From contig JBDVMP010000005.1 of NCBI GenBank assembly GCA_039970095.1, forward strand, positions 72,676 through 136,675: a DNA stretch of 64,000 bases. Reading direction: 5' to 3'. The position numbers and the translations under genes were made by a program. A model generated the notes under the pieces. The model saw nothing but the letters and a program-made list of their open reading frames with translations, ran no database searches and was not told where the DNA came from. The stretch is from JAMZMI01 sp039970095 (GTDB lineage: Bacteria > Bacteroidota > Bacteroidia > Cytophagales > Cyclobacteriaceae). Shown here one piece after another: positions 31,781-40,936 of the stretch (position 1 is its first letter; every line of letters begins with the position of its first letter).

Positions 31781-33478
31781 TCAGCTCTTCCACTCTTCTT
31801 TGAAGCCATCCCAGTATTCTTTTACTGTCTGCTTCATTTCTTTTCTCAGGAGCAAAATCCCTATTAGGTTAGGTATGGTCATCAAGGCGATGGTGATATT
31901 GGCAAAGGTCCAAATGATGGTAGTATCCGCGAAAGCAGCAAAGAAAAATGCCACCACATACACAATGCGGTAGTATATCACATACTTATTGCCAAAGAGA
32001 TATGTAGTAGCTCTATCGCCATAATAAGACCATGAAATGGCTGTACTGAAGGCAAACATGATCAAGCCAATTGTCACAATGTATTTACCATAATCCCCAA
32101 AGAAACCTTCATTGAAAGCCACGGTGGTCAGCGGCGCACTGTGAAGCAGGGACTTCCCTGAAATGATGATATCCTCATTTGCATCCGTCAGGCTGCCCCC
32201 AAGCACCTGAAGCGATCCTGTGTATGGCGTGCCCTCTTTTGTTACTCTGACATCTTCTGCGAAAGACCTTGCGGCAAGGATCGTTTGTGGGCTGGTAACT
32301 TCTCCGTTTACCACTTTCAGGTCTCCTGAGAAGAGTATTTCCTCACGCTCGTTGAGCAAAGACTTTCTGACCTTCTCTACATGATCCGGGTTAGACTCCT
32401 GATACGATTGCTCCAACACAATCACATCTGAGAACTGAAACTCATTGTCATACTTGGTCATCCACGCTCCAGATGACAACAGCACCAAACCTGTAATGGT
32501 ACAAATGATAATGGTATCGATGAAAGGCTCCAAAATAGCCACCATACCCTCCGAAACCGGCTCGTGAGCTTTGGCTGCCGCATGGGCAATCGGTGCTGAA
32601 CCCTGCCCTGCTTCGTTCGAGAACAAACCACGGTTCACACCCCTATTGAAGGCAAAAGCCAGATTGGCCCCCAGGAATCCGCCCATAGCCGCACTGCCAG
32701 AAAAAATGTCAGCGAAGATCGAAATGAATGAAGGAATGATATTGTCATAGTTGTAAAAAATGACCGAAAGAGCACCAATCATATAAACCAGGGCCATGAA
32801 CGGCACCAGCTTTTCTGTAACCTGCACGATCCTTTTAATCCCTCCTAAAATCACAAGCGCAAGCAACACTGCCAATACACCTCCGGTGATCATCTGATCT
32901 ACACCGAAAGTGGTGAAGACAGAGTTGGCTATATTATTGATCTGAGGCAAACTACCCGTACCAAAGGAAGAACCGATCGTCGCAATGGCAAAAATGGCTC
33001 CCATCCAAACTCCGGTATTGATTTTCTTTCCGCTCTTTAATGTGATGTTTAGCCGACTTTTCATGAAGTACATTGGTCCTCCTGATACTGATCCATCGGC
33101 AATTTTTTCCCTGTACTTATGAGATAGCGTTACCTCCACAAACTTGGTGGTCATACCCAGAAAAGCAGTGACCAGCATCCAAAATAAAGCTGCTGGTCCT
33201 CCCAGGTGAATAGCCAGTGCCACACCCCCGATATTTCCGGTTCCCACGGTACCTGAAAGCGCAGTGGTCAATGCTTGAAAGTGTGTAGCATCTCCTTCAT
33301 CTCCGTCCTTATCAAACTTCCCTCTCACTACGCGCAGCGCATGTCTGAAGTATCTCAGCTGCGGCAACCCCAAATAAAGGGTAAAGAAAAGCCCCGTGCC
33401 CAGAAGGAGATATACAAACCATGGTGATCCCCCGATATAGCTATCTATCAGGTTGAGAATATCATTGAGTTGACGCAT
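31781..33478 (-). CDS. AGCS family sodium:alanine (amino-acid) symporter
   Basis: An inner-membrane carrier that takes up alanine or glycine with sodium. At 565 residues it is longer than the usual 450-500. The family core is clear: LSGTVGTGNIGGVALAIHLG with the sodium-binding region, VSGGPMYFMKS, FAFNRGVNRGLFSNEAGQGS, and the late FAFSTAISWSYYGDRATTYL. The extra length comes from about 95 polar residues (around 355-455, DVIVLEQSYQESNPDHVEKV and onward) inserted just after a membrane helix ending in SGAWMTKYD, where most relatives have a short loop. A full-consensus promoter lies 34 bp upstream. Confidence 0.93.
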   Translation of the reverse strand: MRQLNDILNLIDSYIGGSPWFVYLLLGTGLFFTLYLGLPQLRYFRHALRVVRGKFDKDGDEGDATHFQALTTALSGTVGTGNIGGVALAIHLGGPAALFWMLVTAFLGMTTKFVEVTLSHKYREKIADGSVSGGPMYFMKSRLNITLKSGKKINTGVWMGAIFAIATIGSSFGTGSLPQINNIANSVFTTFGVDQMITGGVLAVLLALVILGGIKRIVQVTEKLVPFMALVYMIGALSVIFYNYDNIIPSFISIFADIFSGSAAMGGFLGANLAFAFNRGVNRGLFSNEAGQGSAPIAHAAAKAHEPVSEGMVAILEPFIDTIIICTITGLVLLSSGAWMTKYDNEFQFSDVIVLEQSYQESNPDHVEKVRKSLLNEREEILFSGDLKVVNGEVTSPQTILAARSFAEDVRVTKEGTPYTGSLQVLGGSLTDANEDIIISGKSLLHSAPLTTVAFNEGFFGDYGKYIVTIGLIMFAFSTAISWSYYGDRATTYLFGNKYVIYYRIVYVVAFFFAAFADTTIIWTFANITIALMTIPNLIGILLLRKEMKQTVKEYWDGFKEEWKS

Positions 33479-33511
33479 GTAGTTAGGTTTTTGTTTGTGA
33501 TGTCAATCCAA

Positions 33512-33541
33512 CAAAAATAGGTATTAAAGTGGTTTATCAAA
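33512..33541 (-). promoter_or_regulatory. Symporter promoter, full Bacteroidota consensus
   Basis: On the minus strand, TTTG (33538-33541) and TATTTTTG (33512-33519) are 18 bp apart, within the consensus spacing. The predicted leader is about 30 nt. Confidence 0.7.
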
Positions 33542-33637
33542 TTTTGATCTGATAAATGGTAAAATGAATTGAAAACACATGTGGAGCTTCGACATAGTTA
33601 GAAGCTCCACTTCTAACAAAACAAGCTTTTTAAAGCA

Positions 33638-34654
33638 TCAATCTTCCCTCTTCTTTACAAAGTAATCATTGATTTTGGTTGTCATTGCAGTCATTACATT
33701 GCCTATGCCAGTGTAATCAGGTCCATAACCCTTTTTCTTATGTTGGTATTGAAACAAAGCAGGTTTACCATAAGTAACTCTGCTGCCGGCTAAGAACTGT
33801 CCCTTGATGTAAAAAAGTCCCTTCAAGCCTTTGTCTTCCTCCTCCGGTAACACAATGGGGTTTTTAGTAAACATGTATAGATTGACATGGTTCACTCCGT
33901 AATCCGTTTTATCCTTATCCATTTTACGCGTTACGATTGTCACTGCAGCCACGGCATCCACGCCGAGCGCCTCCGTCAAATAGTATCCCATAGATTCAAA
34001 GAACTTTGCATCATTTTTATTGGTGCTCACAAATTTTTCAGAGGCTGTTGTCATGTTAGGCCATTCGTTGGCCGTCCAGATGACTGGATATCCGGCTGCT
34101 GGGATTCTTGTCCTTGCGATGGAAAGCATGCCTGCGCCAGAAAGGGACTTGGACATTGTTTTTTCCTTTTTCAGTGAACCATGAGCTGGTTGAAACCCAT
34201 AGAAGAATGATTTTTTCTCTTCCGTATCCAAAAATTGATCTGGAGTGAGTAGTTCCATTCCCATTTTATCAAACCCGGCCTTCAAATCGTCAATCGACTC
34301 ATCATAAAAGCCTTGAATATGGACTGCCGCCGACGCTGGGTCAGTCGCCCACATATTGGCTGTAATTGTAGTGGTGGTAGCACCCGAACTTTTCTTCTGG
34401 TCTGACATCCCTGGGTCTTCCAAATAAAAGGTAACCAATGCCACTCTCCTAGGCATTTCCGGAATAATGGAGACGTTTACGCTCCAACCACCACCATTTT
34501 TACTTGGTCTTCCCTCCAAGGGAAAATCCTGTCTCGCTTTGATTTTAGAGACATCCGCTGTTTGCTCCGCAAAGTCCGTCTGAGACATTGCATTGAGGCT
34601 GAATGCAAGTACCAGAACGAGCACGCCTTTGATTTGAGATAATATTGTTTTCAT
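33638..34654 (-). CDS. Secreted protein of unknown function, 338 residues
   Basis: No family recognised. It has a signal peptide (about residues 1-25, ending in NAMSQ) and no other membrane segment. The mature part reads as a mixed alpha/beta domain: MPRRVALVTFYLEDPGM, then HIQGFYDESIDDLKAGFDKM, PVIWTANEWPNMTTASEKFV, a stretch LGVDAVAAVTIVTRKMDKDK and a final block on YGKPALFQYQHKKKGYGP. The phrase ALVTFYLEDPG with the later strand GVDAVAAVTIV resembles Bacteroidota lipoprotein-like periplasmic domains built to bind ligands. It is divergent from another unknown secreted protein gene (34837), 182 bp away. Confidence 0.7.
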   Translation of the reverse strand: MKTILSQIKGVLVLVLAFSLNAMSQTDFAEQTADVSKIKARQDFPLEGRPSKNGGGWSVNVSIIPEMPRRVALVTFYLEDPGMSDQKKSSGATTTTITANMWATDPASAAVHIQGFYDESIDDLKAGFDKMGMELLTPDQFLDTEEKKSFFYGFQPAHGSLKKEKTMSKSLSGAGMLSIARTRIPAAGYPVIWTANEWPNMTTASEKFVSTNKNDAKFFESMGYYLTEALGVDAVAAVTIVTRKMDKDKTDYGVNHVNLYMFTKNPIVLPEEEDKGLKGLFYIKGQFLAGSRVTYGKPALFQYQHKKKGYGPDYTGIGNVMTAMTTKINDYFVKKRED

Positions 34655-34836
34655 GGTATCTAATTTTATACACCAAGTTCGCCTGAATCAAAAGGCTTGT
34701 AAATCCGTGTCAAGCGGCATTTTAGGTGCGTAATGCTCGGTATCCCTACGTAATTAGTGGTATACTAAATACCAATTTGAGGTGAGGAAATGGAAAGTGA
34801 AAATCAAAGACCTTAGCCAAAACAAAAAAAGAGATC

Positions 34837-35871
34837 ATGAAAAGTCTAATTATTCTGGCAATGACCTGTGGCCTCAGTTTCCAGCTCACAGCTCAAACCT
34901 GCCAATTTGATATTGCCCAGACAGGCCAGGCAATGGAATTTGAAATAAAATCCTGGTCAAACCCACATGTTGCTGATCCAAAGTTTCAGAAAATGAAAGC
35001 CTCCAAAAAAGCAGGAGTCATTGAAGATTTTATATCTAAAATAGAATCTGGAAAAATAAAACCAACCGTTTCAACTTTTAAAGTTGACGTGCGTGGCATT
35101 GCCGGCGAAGGCGAAGAAAACTACATGTATACTGGAGCAGGCGCGTCCTCTTTCCTTGCGGTTTGTACCAATGACTCTCTACGACTGTACAGAAATCTTG
35201 GAGAAAAAACCCCAAGCGCCACCAAACCATTTTACGCCTATGGCGTGCAGACCTTGCCGTTGAAACCGCAGGTTGGCTACATCATGAAACCGTATGCCGA
35301 TATAATGGTTTCCGTTCCCGAAAAAACCAGTGTCATAGTTCAGGAAAAAGTTCTCCAGGGTTTCAAAAAGAATGTGGACATTGAGCGATTCACAACCAAG
35401 TTAATAGACGGGAAAGCCGTAAGTGGGGATTTTAAAACCGTGTCCTATGACCCTCAGTATTCAATTATTGATCATGAAATGGAAATGACCCTACAGCCAT
35501 CCATGTTGGTTATCAATTATGCAGAATCTGAAGTCGTTGAGAAAACCACATTTGAAATCAACGGCACGCCCTATGACGCCTTTATCATAGAATCTCAAAA
35601 ATGGATGAAGGGGCAACAAAATGTAACATTCGATTATGTGAATACGGAGCTCAGGGACAAGCAGCAAAAAGGCTTTGACAGGTTTCAGGAGAGGATTGAC
35701 AAGAAGGTTCAAAGAGGACTAACCAAACAAGGAGCCGCGATGACCGACGATGGCTACCTGATCACCCGGATTCGGGAATGGTATGTTCCCGGATTCGGGA
35801 TAGTGAAACTCGAAAATATAGATTTCTATGGGGTCAAAAGCATGGAAATGACATTAGTTAGCATAAAATAA
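34837..35871 (+). CDS. Secreted protein of unknown function, 344 residues
   Basis: No family recognised. The signal peptide is MKSLIILAMTCGLSFQLTAQ. The mature part is beta-rich with an early conserved-looking segment AMEFEIKSWSNPHVADPKFQ, a glycine-rich piece RGIAGEGEENYMYTGAGASS, and a repeated strand pattern (MLVINYAESEVVEKTTFEI, then KGQQNVTFDYVNTELRDKQQ). The ending LITRIREWYVPGFGIVKLEN recalls DUF4412-like or lipid-transport-like beta proteins, but I would not name one. A strong terminator follows. It shares an intergenic region with the divergent 33638 gene; a co-regulated pair is possible. Confidence 0.7.
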   Translation: MKSLIILAMTCGLSFQLTAQTCQFDIAQTGQAMEFEIKSWSNPHVADPKFQKMKASKKAGVIEDFISKIESGKIKPTVSTFKVDVRGIAGEGEENYMYTGAGASSFLAVCTNDSLRLYRNLGEKTPSATKPFYAYGVQTLPLKPQVGYIMKPYADIMVSVPEKTSVIVQEKVLQGFKKNVDIERFTTKLIDGKAVSGDFKTVSYDPQYSIIDHEMEMTLQPSMLVINYAESEVVEKTTFEINGTPYDAFIIESQKWMKGQQNVTFDYVNTELRDKQQKGFDRFQERIDKKVQRGLTKQGAAMTDDGYLITRIREWYVPGFGIVKLENIDFYGVKSMEMTLVSIK

Positions 35872-35884
35872 GTCAAAACCAGTG

Positions 35885-35915
35885 AAGCCGGAGCTAACTG
35901 AAGCTCTGGCTTTTT
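35885..35915 (+). terminator. Rho-independent terminator after the 34837 gene
   Basis: An 11-bp stem (one G-T pair; arms AAGCCGGAGCT and AGCTCTGGCTT) with a 6-nt loop and T5. It ends 4 bp before the stop of the converging response-regulator gene. Confidence 0.82.
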
Positions 35916-35918
35916 CAA

Positions 35919-36569
35919 TTAAAGAGAAATCAGTCCGTACCGCACTCCATACTTGAGCAATCCCACTACTGTGTTCACCTCTGTTTTCTTAAGCATGTTT
36001 TTTCGATGGGTTTCCACTGTACGGCGAGATATAAAGAGCTCATTGGCTATCTCCTCACTGGACTTTTCTTCGGCAATTAGTTTGAGTACCTCTTGCTCCC
36101 TCTCAGTGAGAGAAATTTTTATTTCTTCCTTGCGTTTTTGCTCCATGAGTCTCTCTAGCAAAACATTTGTCACCTCGTTGCAATAAAATGTTCCGCCATC
36201 AGACACTTTCCTTATGGCTTTGACCAATTCATCACGATCAGTGTTTTTCAGCACATAACCCTCAGCTTCGGCCATCATAATCTCCGAAATAGTCGGACGA
36301 TCATTGTGCATGGTCAGTACCAAAATTTTGATGTCAGGAAATTCAGCCTTCACTGCTTGAACCAGCTCAATTCCTCCCATTACAGGCATGCTCAGGTCCG
36401 TGATCAATACATCGGGCTGTTCTTTCTTGATGGCCTCAAGTGCCTGCTTACCATTGACAGCTGTTCCAAGAATTTGCAAAAAATCCTCATCCTCAATCAA
36501 TGAAATGATCCCTTCAAGAAACAATTCGTGATCGTCAACCAGCAGCAGCCTGATCGGATTCTCTGTCAT
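35919..36569 (-). CDS. LuxR/NarL-type response regulator
   Basis: A 216-residue two-component response regulator. The receiver domain (1-125) has the acidic pair VDDHELF, the phospho-acceptor Asp58 in LITDLSMPVMGG, the Thr/Ser switch in VLTMHND and the Lys in YVLKNTD. The C-terminal LuxR-type helix-turn-helix (about 150-210) reads LTEREQEVLKLIAEEKSSEE, then ISRRTVETHRKNMLKKTEVN. Its start overlaps the end of the histidine kinase gene by 35 bp, so the pair is co-translated and is surely one signalling system. The stimulus and target genes are unknown. Confidence 0.95.
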   Translation of the reverse strand: MTENPIRLLLVDDHELFLEGIISLIEDEDFLQILGTAVNGKQALEAIKKEQPDVLITDLSMPVMGGIELVQAVKAEFPDIKILVLTMHNDRPTISEIMMAEAEGYVLKNTDRDELVKAIRKVSDGGTFYCNEVTNVLLERLMEQKRKEEIKISLTEREQEVLKLIAEEKSSEEIANELFISRRTVETHRKNMLKKTEVNTVVGLLKYGVRYGLISL

Positions 36570-38439
36570 TTGGTATGTGTATTTTAACAGTTGTACCTTC
36601 CTCTAATTTAGAGTAAATATTGATTTTTCCATTCATCAGGTCTACGCGTGAGTAGATATTACTCCACCCTATCCCCGTAGAATTATCGATTTCGGACAAT
36701 TCAAAACCCTCACCCTGATCTGAAATTATAAATTCAGTGTCTTCTCCTTTATTTACTATCTTAATATCAAGCGTTGTGGACTGGGAGTATTTCAGTGCAT
36801 TATTGACTAATTCCTGCACAATTCTGTAAATACTGATCGTTTTGGTCTCGTGAAAATTAAGATTACCATCACTTCTAAAACCCACAGCAATCTGGCCACT
36901 CTCATTTATTTTTCTTACTAAGGCATCCAGAGCGGGCTTTAAACCAACAGAAATTAGAGCATTTGGCATGAGGTTATGAGAAATATTTCTCACTTCATCA
37001 ATGGATTGGTCAATCATAGAAAGTGAGTTTTTAACTTTTTTATCCTTGTTATCCCCCAAGGCGGACACATTGATTCTGGCCGTGGAAAGCAATTGCCCCA
37101 ACCCGTCATGAAGCTCCTGTGCGATTCGCTTTCGTTCTTTCTCTTCTGCATCTATGACAGCTTTAAACCTGCCTTTCTGAAGCTGTTCTTTTTCCTCCGC
37201 CAAACTCGCACGTAACTTATAACCTTTCCTGCTGCCATACAGCATCACACCAATGGTCGACAATATTGCCAAAACCGATAACCCAATGATCTGATTTCGT
37301 TTTTGCACTATTTCCAACGCATTCAACTCAGTCGCTACTTGCAGGTTTTTGATCTCTTGCTCCTTTTGTTCGGTCTCATACTGCACTTTGAGGTTGGAAA
37401 TGTTAGCCAAATTTCTTTCGTTCAAAACCGAATCCTCATACGCATCTTTAAGAGCAAAATACTTTAACGCCATTTTATAATCTCCTCGCGCCTTCTCTAG
37501 ATCATGCAAGTACTGATAGTTGTAAATTATTAAGTCCTTATTTCCGTGCTGTTGCAGTTTTTCCAAACCTGCCTTTAAATATTTCTCCGCATTTTGATAA
37601 TCTTTTAGATAGATGTATGCTTCTCCAGCATTTTGATACGAAACGCCTTGCATAATCGGGTCTCTTGAGATTTCGGCCTCATCATAGGCTTGCAAGTACT
37701 TTTTGATGGCTTGCTTAAAATCTCCTTTGTAGAAATAAACAGCCCCAGTGTTACTGATAAGTCCGGCTAGTCCGTCTCGATTACCTGACTCCTTTTTTAT
37801 GCTTTCCACCTCCAAAAAATCTGCAAGTCCACCATCTAGATCCCCGGTAGCAACTTTGTTGTTTCCTCTCTCCAACATACCGGCAGTAATAACCACAGCA
37901 TCCGAATTTTCTATACCGATCCTGATACATTGATCCAAGTGGGCAAAAGCTTCGTCATGTTTTTTAAGAGCATAATGGATTTGAGCCAGAGATAGATTAG
38001 ACATGGCACTCGTGTAATATTCACCAATTTGATCCGAAATTCTTACGGCTTTAAGTATAAAATCTATCGCAAGATCATAATTACCCAGATCTTTGTGAAT
38101 CACCCCTATATGCTGGTATGAGACAGATACTAAATTGGAATCGCCAACAAATTTTCCAATTTTCAGTGCTTCACTTTGGTGATGAAGAGCACTATCATAA
38201 TTTCCCATCTCCTCGAGCGCCACACCAACGATAGCGTGATACTTACCCAGTGTCAGTTTGTCTGATGTGCGCTCGCCATAGTCCTTTATTTTATTTGCAT
38301 AAAAGAACATTGAGTCAAAAGAAACATACTCATTGGCCTTGGATTTGTCTATATAGTAAGTAACACTATCAATGGGATCTTGGGGCTTGGCCGCATGGCA
38401 AATAGATACACCAATAATAAGTAATAGTAGATTTTTCAT
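36535..38439 (-). CDS. TPR histidine kinase (HisKA_3 type), partner of the adjacent response regulator
   Basis: A 634-residue sensor kinase: signal peptide (1-19), a periplasmic array of about six to seven TPR units (residues 40-370, such as GNYDSALHHQSEALKIGKFV), one membrane helix (about 385-402, IIGLSVLAILSTIGVMLYG), a coiled region, then HisKA_3 with the phosphorylated His444 in RIAQELHDGLGQLLSTARIN, and an HATPase domain with ELVNNALKYSQS (N box), SDQGEGFELSE (G1) and GIGWSNIYSRVDLMNGKI (G2). This layout is the NarX-like class common in Cytophagales; the TPR part is expected to sense protein or envelope cues. It overlaps the LuxR regulator gene by 35 bp. Confidence 0.95.
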   Translation of the reverse strand: MKNLLLLIIGVSICHAAKPQDPIDSVTYYIDKSKANEYVSFDSMFFYANKIKDYGERTSDKLTLGKYHAIVGVALEEMGNYDSALHHQSEALKIGKFVGDSNLVSVSYQHIGVIHKDLGNYDLAIDFILKAVRISDQIGEYYTSAMSNLSLAQIHYALKKHDEAFAHLDQCIRIGIENSDAVVITAGMLERGNNKVATGDLDGGLADFLEVESIKKESGNRDGLAGLISNTGAVYFYKGDFKQAIKKYLQAYDEAEISRDPIMQGVSYQNAGEAYIYLKDYQNAEKYLKAGLEKLQQHGNKDLIIYNYQYLHDLEKARGDYKMALKYFALKDAYEDSVLNERNLANISNLKVQYETEQKEQEIKNLQVATELNALEIVQKRNQIIGLSVLAILSTIGVMLYGSRKGYKLRASLAEEKEQLQKGRFKAVIDAEEKERKRIAQELHDGLGQLLSTARINVSALGDNKDKKVKNSLSMIDQSIDEVRNISHNLMPNALISVGLKPALDALVRKINESGQIAVGFRSDGNLNFHETKTISIYRIVQELVNNALKYSQSTTLDIKIVNKGEDTEFIISDQGEGFELSEIDNSTGIGWSNIYSRVDLMNGKINIYSKLEEGTTVKIHIPNDRESDQAAAG

Positions 38440-39200
38440 AGGCGCTATTTAGGAATAAGTCCGTTTGAGGCAGAGAACCACTTCAATTTAAAGTTCATCC
38501 ATGATACTGACACTTTAGCCCGTGGGAGTCACGAGCAAATGGAGTATCTCTTGATGATGTCATTTTACTATCATGGCTATAGACTGATCTTCTCTTGTTA
38601 GACATCCAATATGGTATCTCATAGATTATTGAAATGTCTATGCTCGGTTTCAAGTTTTTTAAATAAAAATTATCTCATCTTAATCCCACGTAAAGCACTC
38701 CCCTCACAATCAATTTACAGAAAAATGAAATAGATAATATTTCATCATTCTGGTTGGCTTAATTAAGTTTTCACCCGACTACCCTTTAGTAGTGAATATT
38801 GCGCCAATACTCCGCCTTGATAATGAACCAACAATTAGAAGATAATACATGCCTCACTGACTAGCGCCCCTACAATCTTCTATCCATAAAAACATTCTCC
38901 ATATAAAACTTATGTATCACTCCCAACTCACACCACAATTATCCGGTTCACTATAGGATTATTCCGGTTAAGTGAAATTGAAACCTAGTCGGTTTGCACC
39001 AGAGGTAACGCCTTTGTGAGTTTAAAAAATAAGGATGCATTACATGCAGTAATAAATAATGTTTACTTGAATGTGATTTTATTAAATAGTTCTGTTATGC
39101 ACAGGTTATTCGAAATTCCACTTTTACTAACAGCACAATCACGTAATGAGATTTCTGAAATGAAATTAAGATTTGTTTTTTTTCAACCATCTAAATCTAT
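38440..39200. other. Long AT-rich intergenic region with no gene seen
   Basis: About 760 bp between the divergent kinase and roadblock genes. The one open frame of any length (39016-39204) has no coding features. I see an imperfect hairpin at 38599-38640 with arms TAGACAT and ATGTCTA and a 28-bp inner part. No terminator, RNA gene or repeated element is evident. It may be decayed coding DNA, like the genes downstream. Confidence 0.45.
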
Positions 39201-39572
39201 ATGATGTCTGACGCAATTGAAAAAGTCTTCGAAAAGGCTAAATCTGAAATCGGAGGACTAAAAGCTATTACTGCTGTAGAAGTAGAATCAGGTCTTTCTC
39301 ATGGTTCTCTCATCATTGATACAAAATTTGATCTTGATGCTACTATCGCATACAACGCCGAAGTAATGAAAGCTAAAAACGCTATGGGAATGCAAAAGGA
39401 GAAGACTGATATCATGATTATCGAGCTAAGCTCACAAATTCACATTATTCAACCTACTACAAACGAAAAGTTTATCATTTATGTGGCTGCTGACAAGTCC
39501 GGGTCTAATCTAGGGCTAATAAGAAAGGTTATGTTAAGTGTCTCCAAAGAAGTTGAAAGTGCTCTTGATTAA
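39201..39572 (+). CDS. Roadblock/LC7-type protein
   Basis: A 123-residue cytosolic protein. The alpha-beta layout fits the roadblock/MglB fold: an opening helix (SDAIEKVFEKAKSEIGGLKA), the strand VEVESGLSHGSLIIDT, a second helix (LDATIAYNAEVMKAKNAMGM), then DIMIIELSSQIHIIQP and KFIIYVAADK, and the diagnostic loop SGSNLGLIRKVMLSVSKEVE. In bacteria these proteins often act on small Ras-like GTPases (MglA) in polarity and gliding, or in kinase/phosphatase signalling. The next gene overlaps by one base (TAATG) and belongs to a broken phosphatase gene, so the module may have lost its output. An alternative start is the ATG at 39204. Confidence 0.75.
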   Translation: MMSDAIEKVFEKAKSEIGGLKAITAVEVESGLSHGSLIIDTKFDLDATIAYNAEVMKAKNAMGMQKEKTDIMIIELSSQIHIIQPTTNEKFIIYVAADKSGSNLGLIRKVMLSVSKEVESALD

Positions 39573-40936
39573 TGTCGAAACACAGATTTACAGATCTAAT
39601 ATCAGGCTGGAAAGCTCAATATCTGCTCGGTGGCAGTATTGAGCTTTTAGAAATTCATGAGCTCAAAGAACACCCCTATTTAAGGGATTTGCCGTTTTTT
39701 AGTTCCATTACAGAAGTTCATGTAGAACAAGGTGAAATCAATTTTTTGGTTGCGAGAATCAGCGAGAAGATGTTCATTTCCGTCTCAAGGCACAAGCAAA
39801 AATGCAATTTGGGTATTTGCGAAATGTATTAAAACGGATAGCAAAAGAAATAAGGAATACGGCAATCCAGTCCGTTTAAGAGTTTAATAATGATCCCACT
39901 TCCAATACGTCAGTAGTAAGTCTATTAGGTTCATTTGATAGCAATCATCACTCTGTTCAATTTGAAGTTAATAAATCTCTTGAAGGGCATGATGCAATAA
40001 TTTCGGCATACTGTGAGAAAATGGTCGCACAGTACATTGACAATATGACTGTTGAGTTTGATAATGAAACGTTCCTTTTCTTTCTAAAAAAAGATGGCAA
40101 ATTCGATTTATTGAAGGCAAGGCTAATGACTGTTTGTCCCTTATCAACAAAGTAAAGCCTGGGCTTGAAGGGCAGCTCATTGACAAAACTCCGAACACTA
40201 CAACTGCTGAATCAAAAGAAAACATCCCTAACCTCAAGGATTATGCCCAGGTGCAGCACTCAATGTACCAGTCACTGTCGCATTTCAAAAAGGCGTATTC
40301 CGGTGTAAGACTCTACTTTCAGCCATACGAAGACCCAGGTGGGGATTTTTACTGGACAAGAGATTATCAATATAAGAACCTGGTGGTACTTGGAGATTGC
40401 ACCGTCCATGGAACCCTTGGTGCGATGAATGCAATGTCAGTAATGACTCTGCTAAGGCAATTTTTCAGACTTCCTCCAACTTGTCTTGAAACTGCTGTTG
40501 TGGAATTTTATGAACAAATGAAAGGGCTAATGGAAGAAGAAATTCTGGAGGTTTTTGATGTAGAAATTGCCATCCTGCTCATTGACAAGCGAACGTCTGA
40601 ATTGACTTATGCAGGATCTGGAGTCGTTATGATGTATAAAAGCAAGAAGGAAGTGTAACCCAGTTTAGATCTCGTAAAAGGCACATAACAATGGGAAAGG
40701 CAAAAGAGGATAAAATTCCGCTATCTAAAGGTGATCAGTTATTCATCTTTTCTGACGGGATTTTGGATCAATTTGACAGGCATAACAAGAAGCGAATGGG
40801 GTCATCGAATCTTCAAAAAATTATCGAAAAGTGTGATCACGATACACCTTTGATTTCTTTCAAAAACTACTTCAATGAGTTTCGAGGAGATACGAAACAA
40901 CTAGATGACCAATCTCTGCTAATACTCACGCTTTAG
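39572..40936 (+). pseudogene. SpoIIE-type (PP2C) serine phosphatase gene broken by about four frameshifts
   Basis: Read across frames this is one protein of about 450 residues. The 86-codon start (39572-39832) continues sensibly after a one-base shift at an A5 run (39798-39802). A second shift falls near 39880, a third near 40093-40110, just after an A7 run, and a fourth between 40655 and 40690. The phosphatase part is clear: EDPGGDFYWTRDYQYKNLVV, then LGDCTVHGTLGAMNAMSVMT (most relatives have GDCTGHG), DVEIAILLIDKRTSELTYAG, and FIFSDGILDQF near the end. Both metal-binding Asp remain, but the Gly-to-Val change and the frame breaks argue for loss of function. It follows the roadblock gene and overlaps the end of rarA by 4 bp. 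Confidence 0.82.

Noticed and set aside
39016..39204. 62-codon frame before the roadblock gene
   Set aside because: No signal, no recognisable pattern and high AT content; it runs into the real start region of the next gene.
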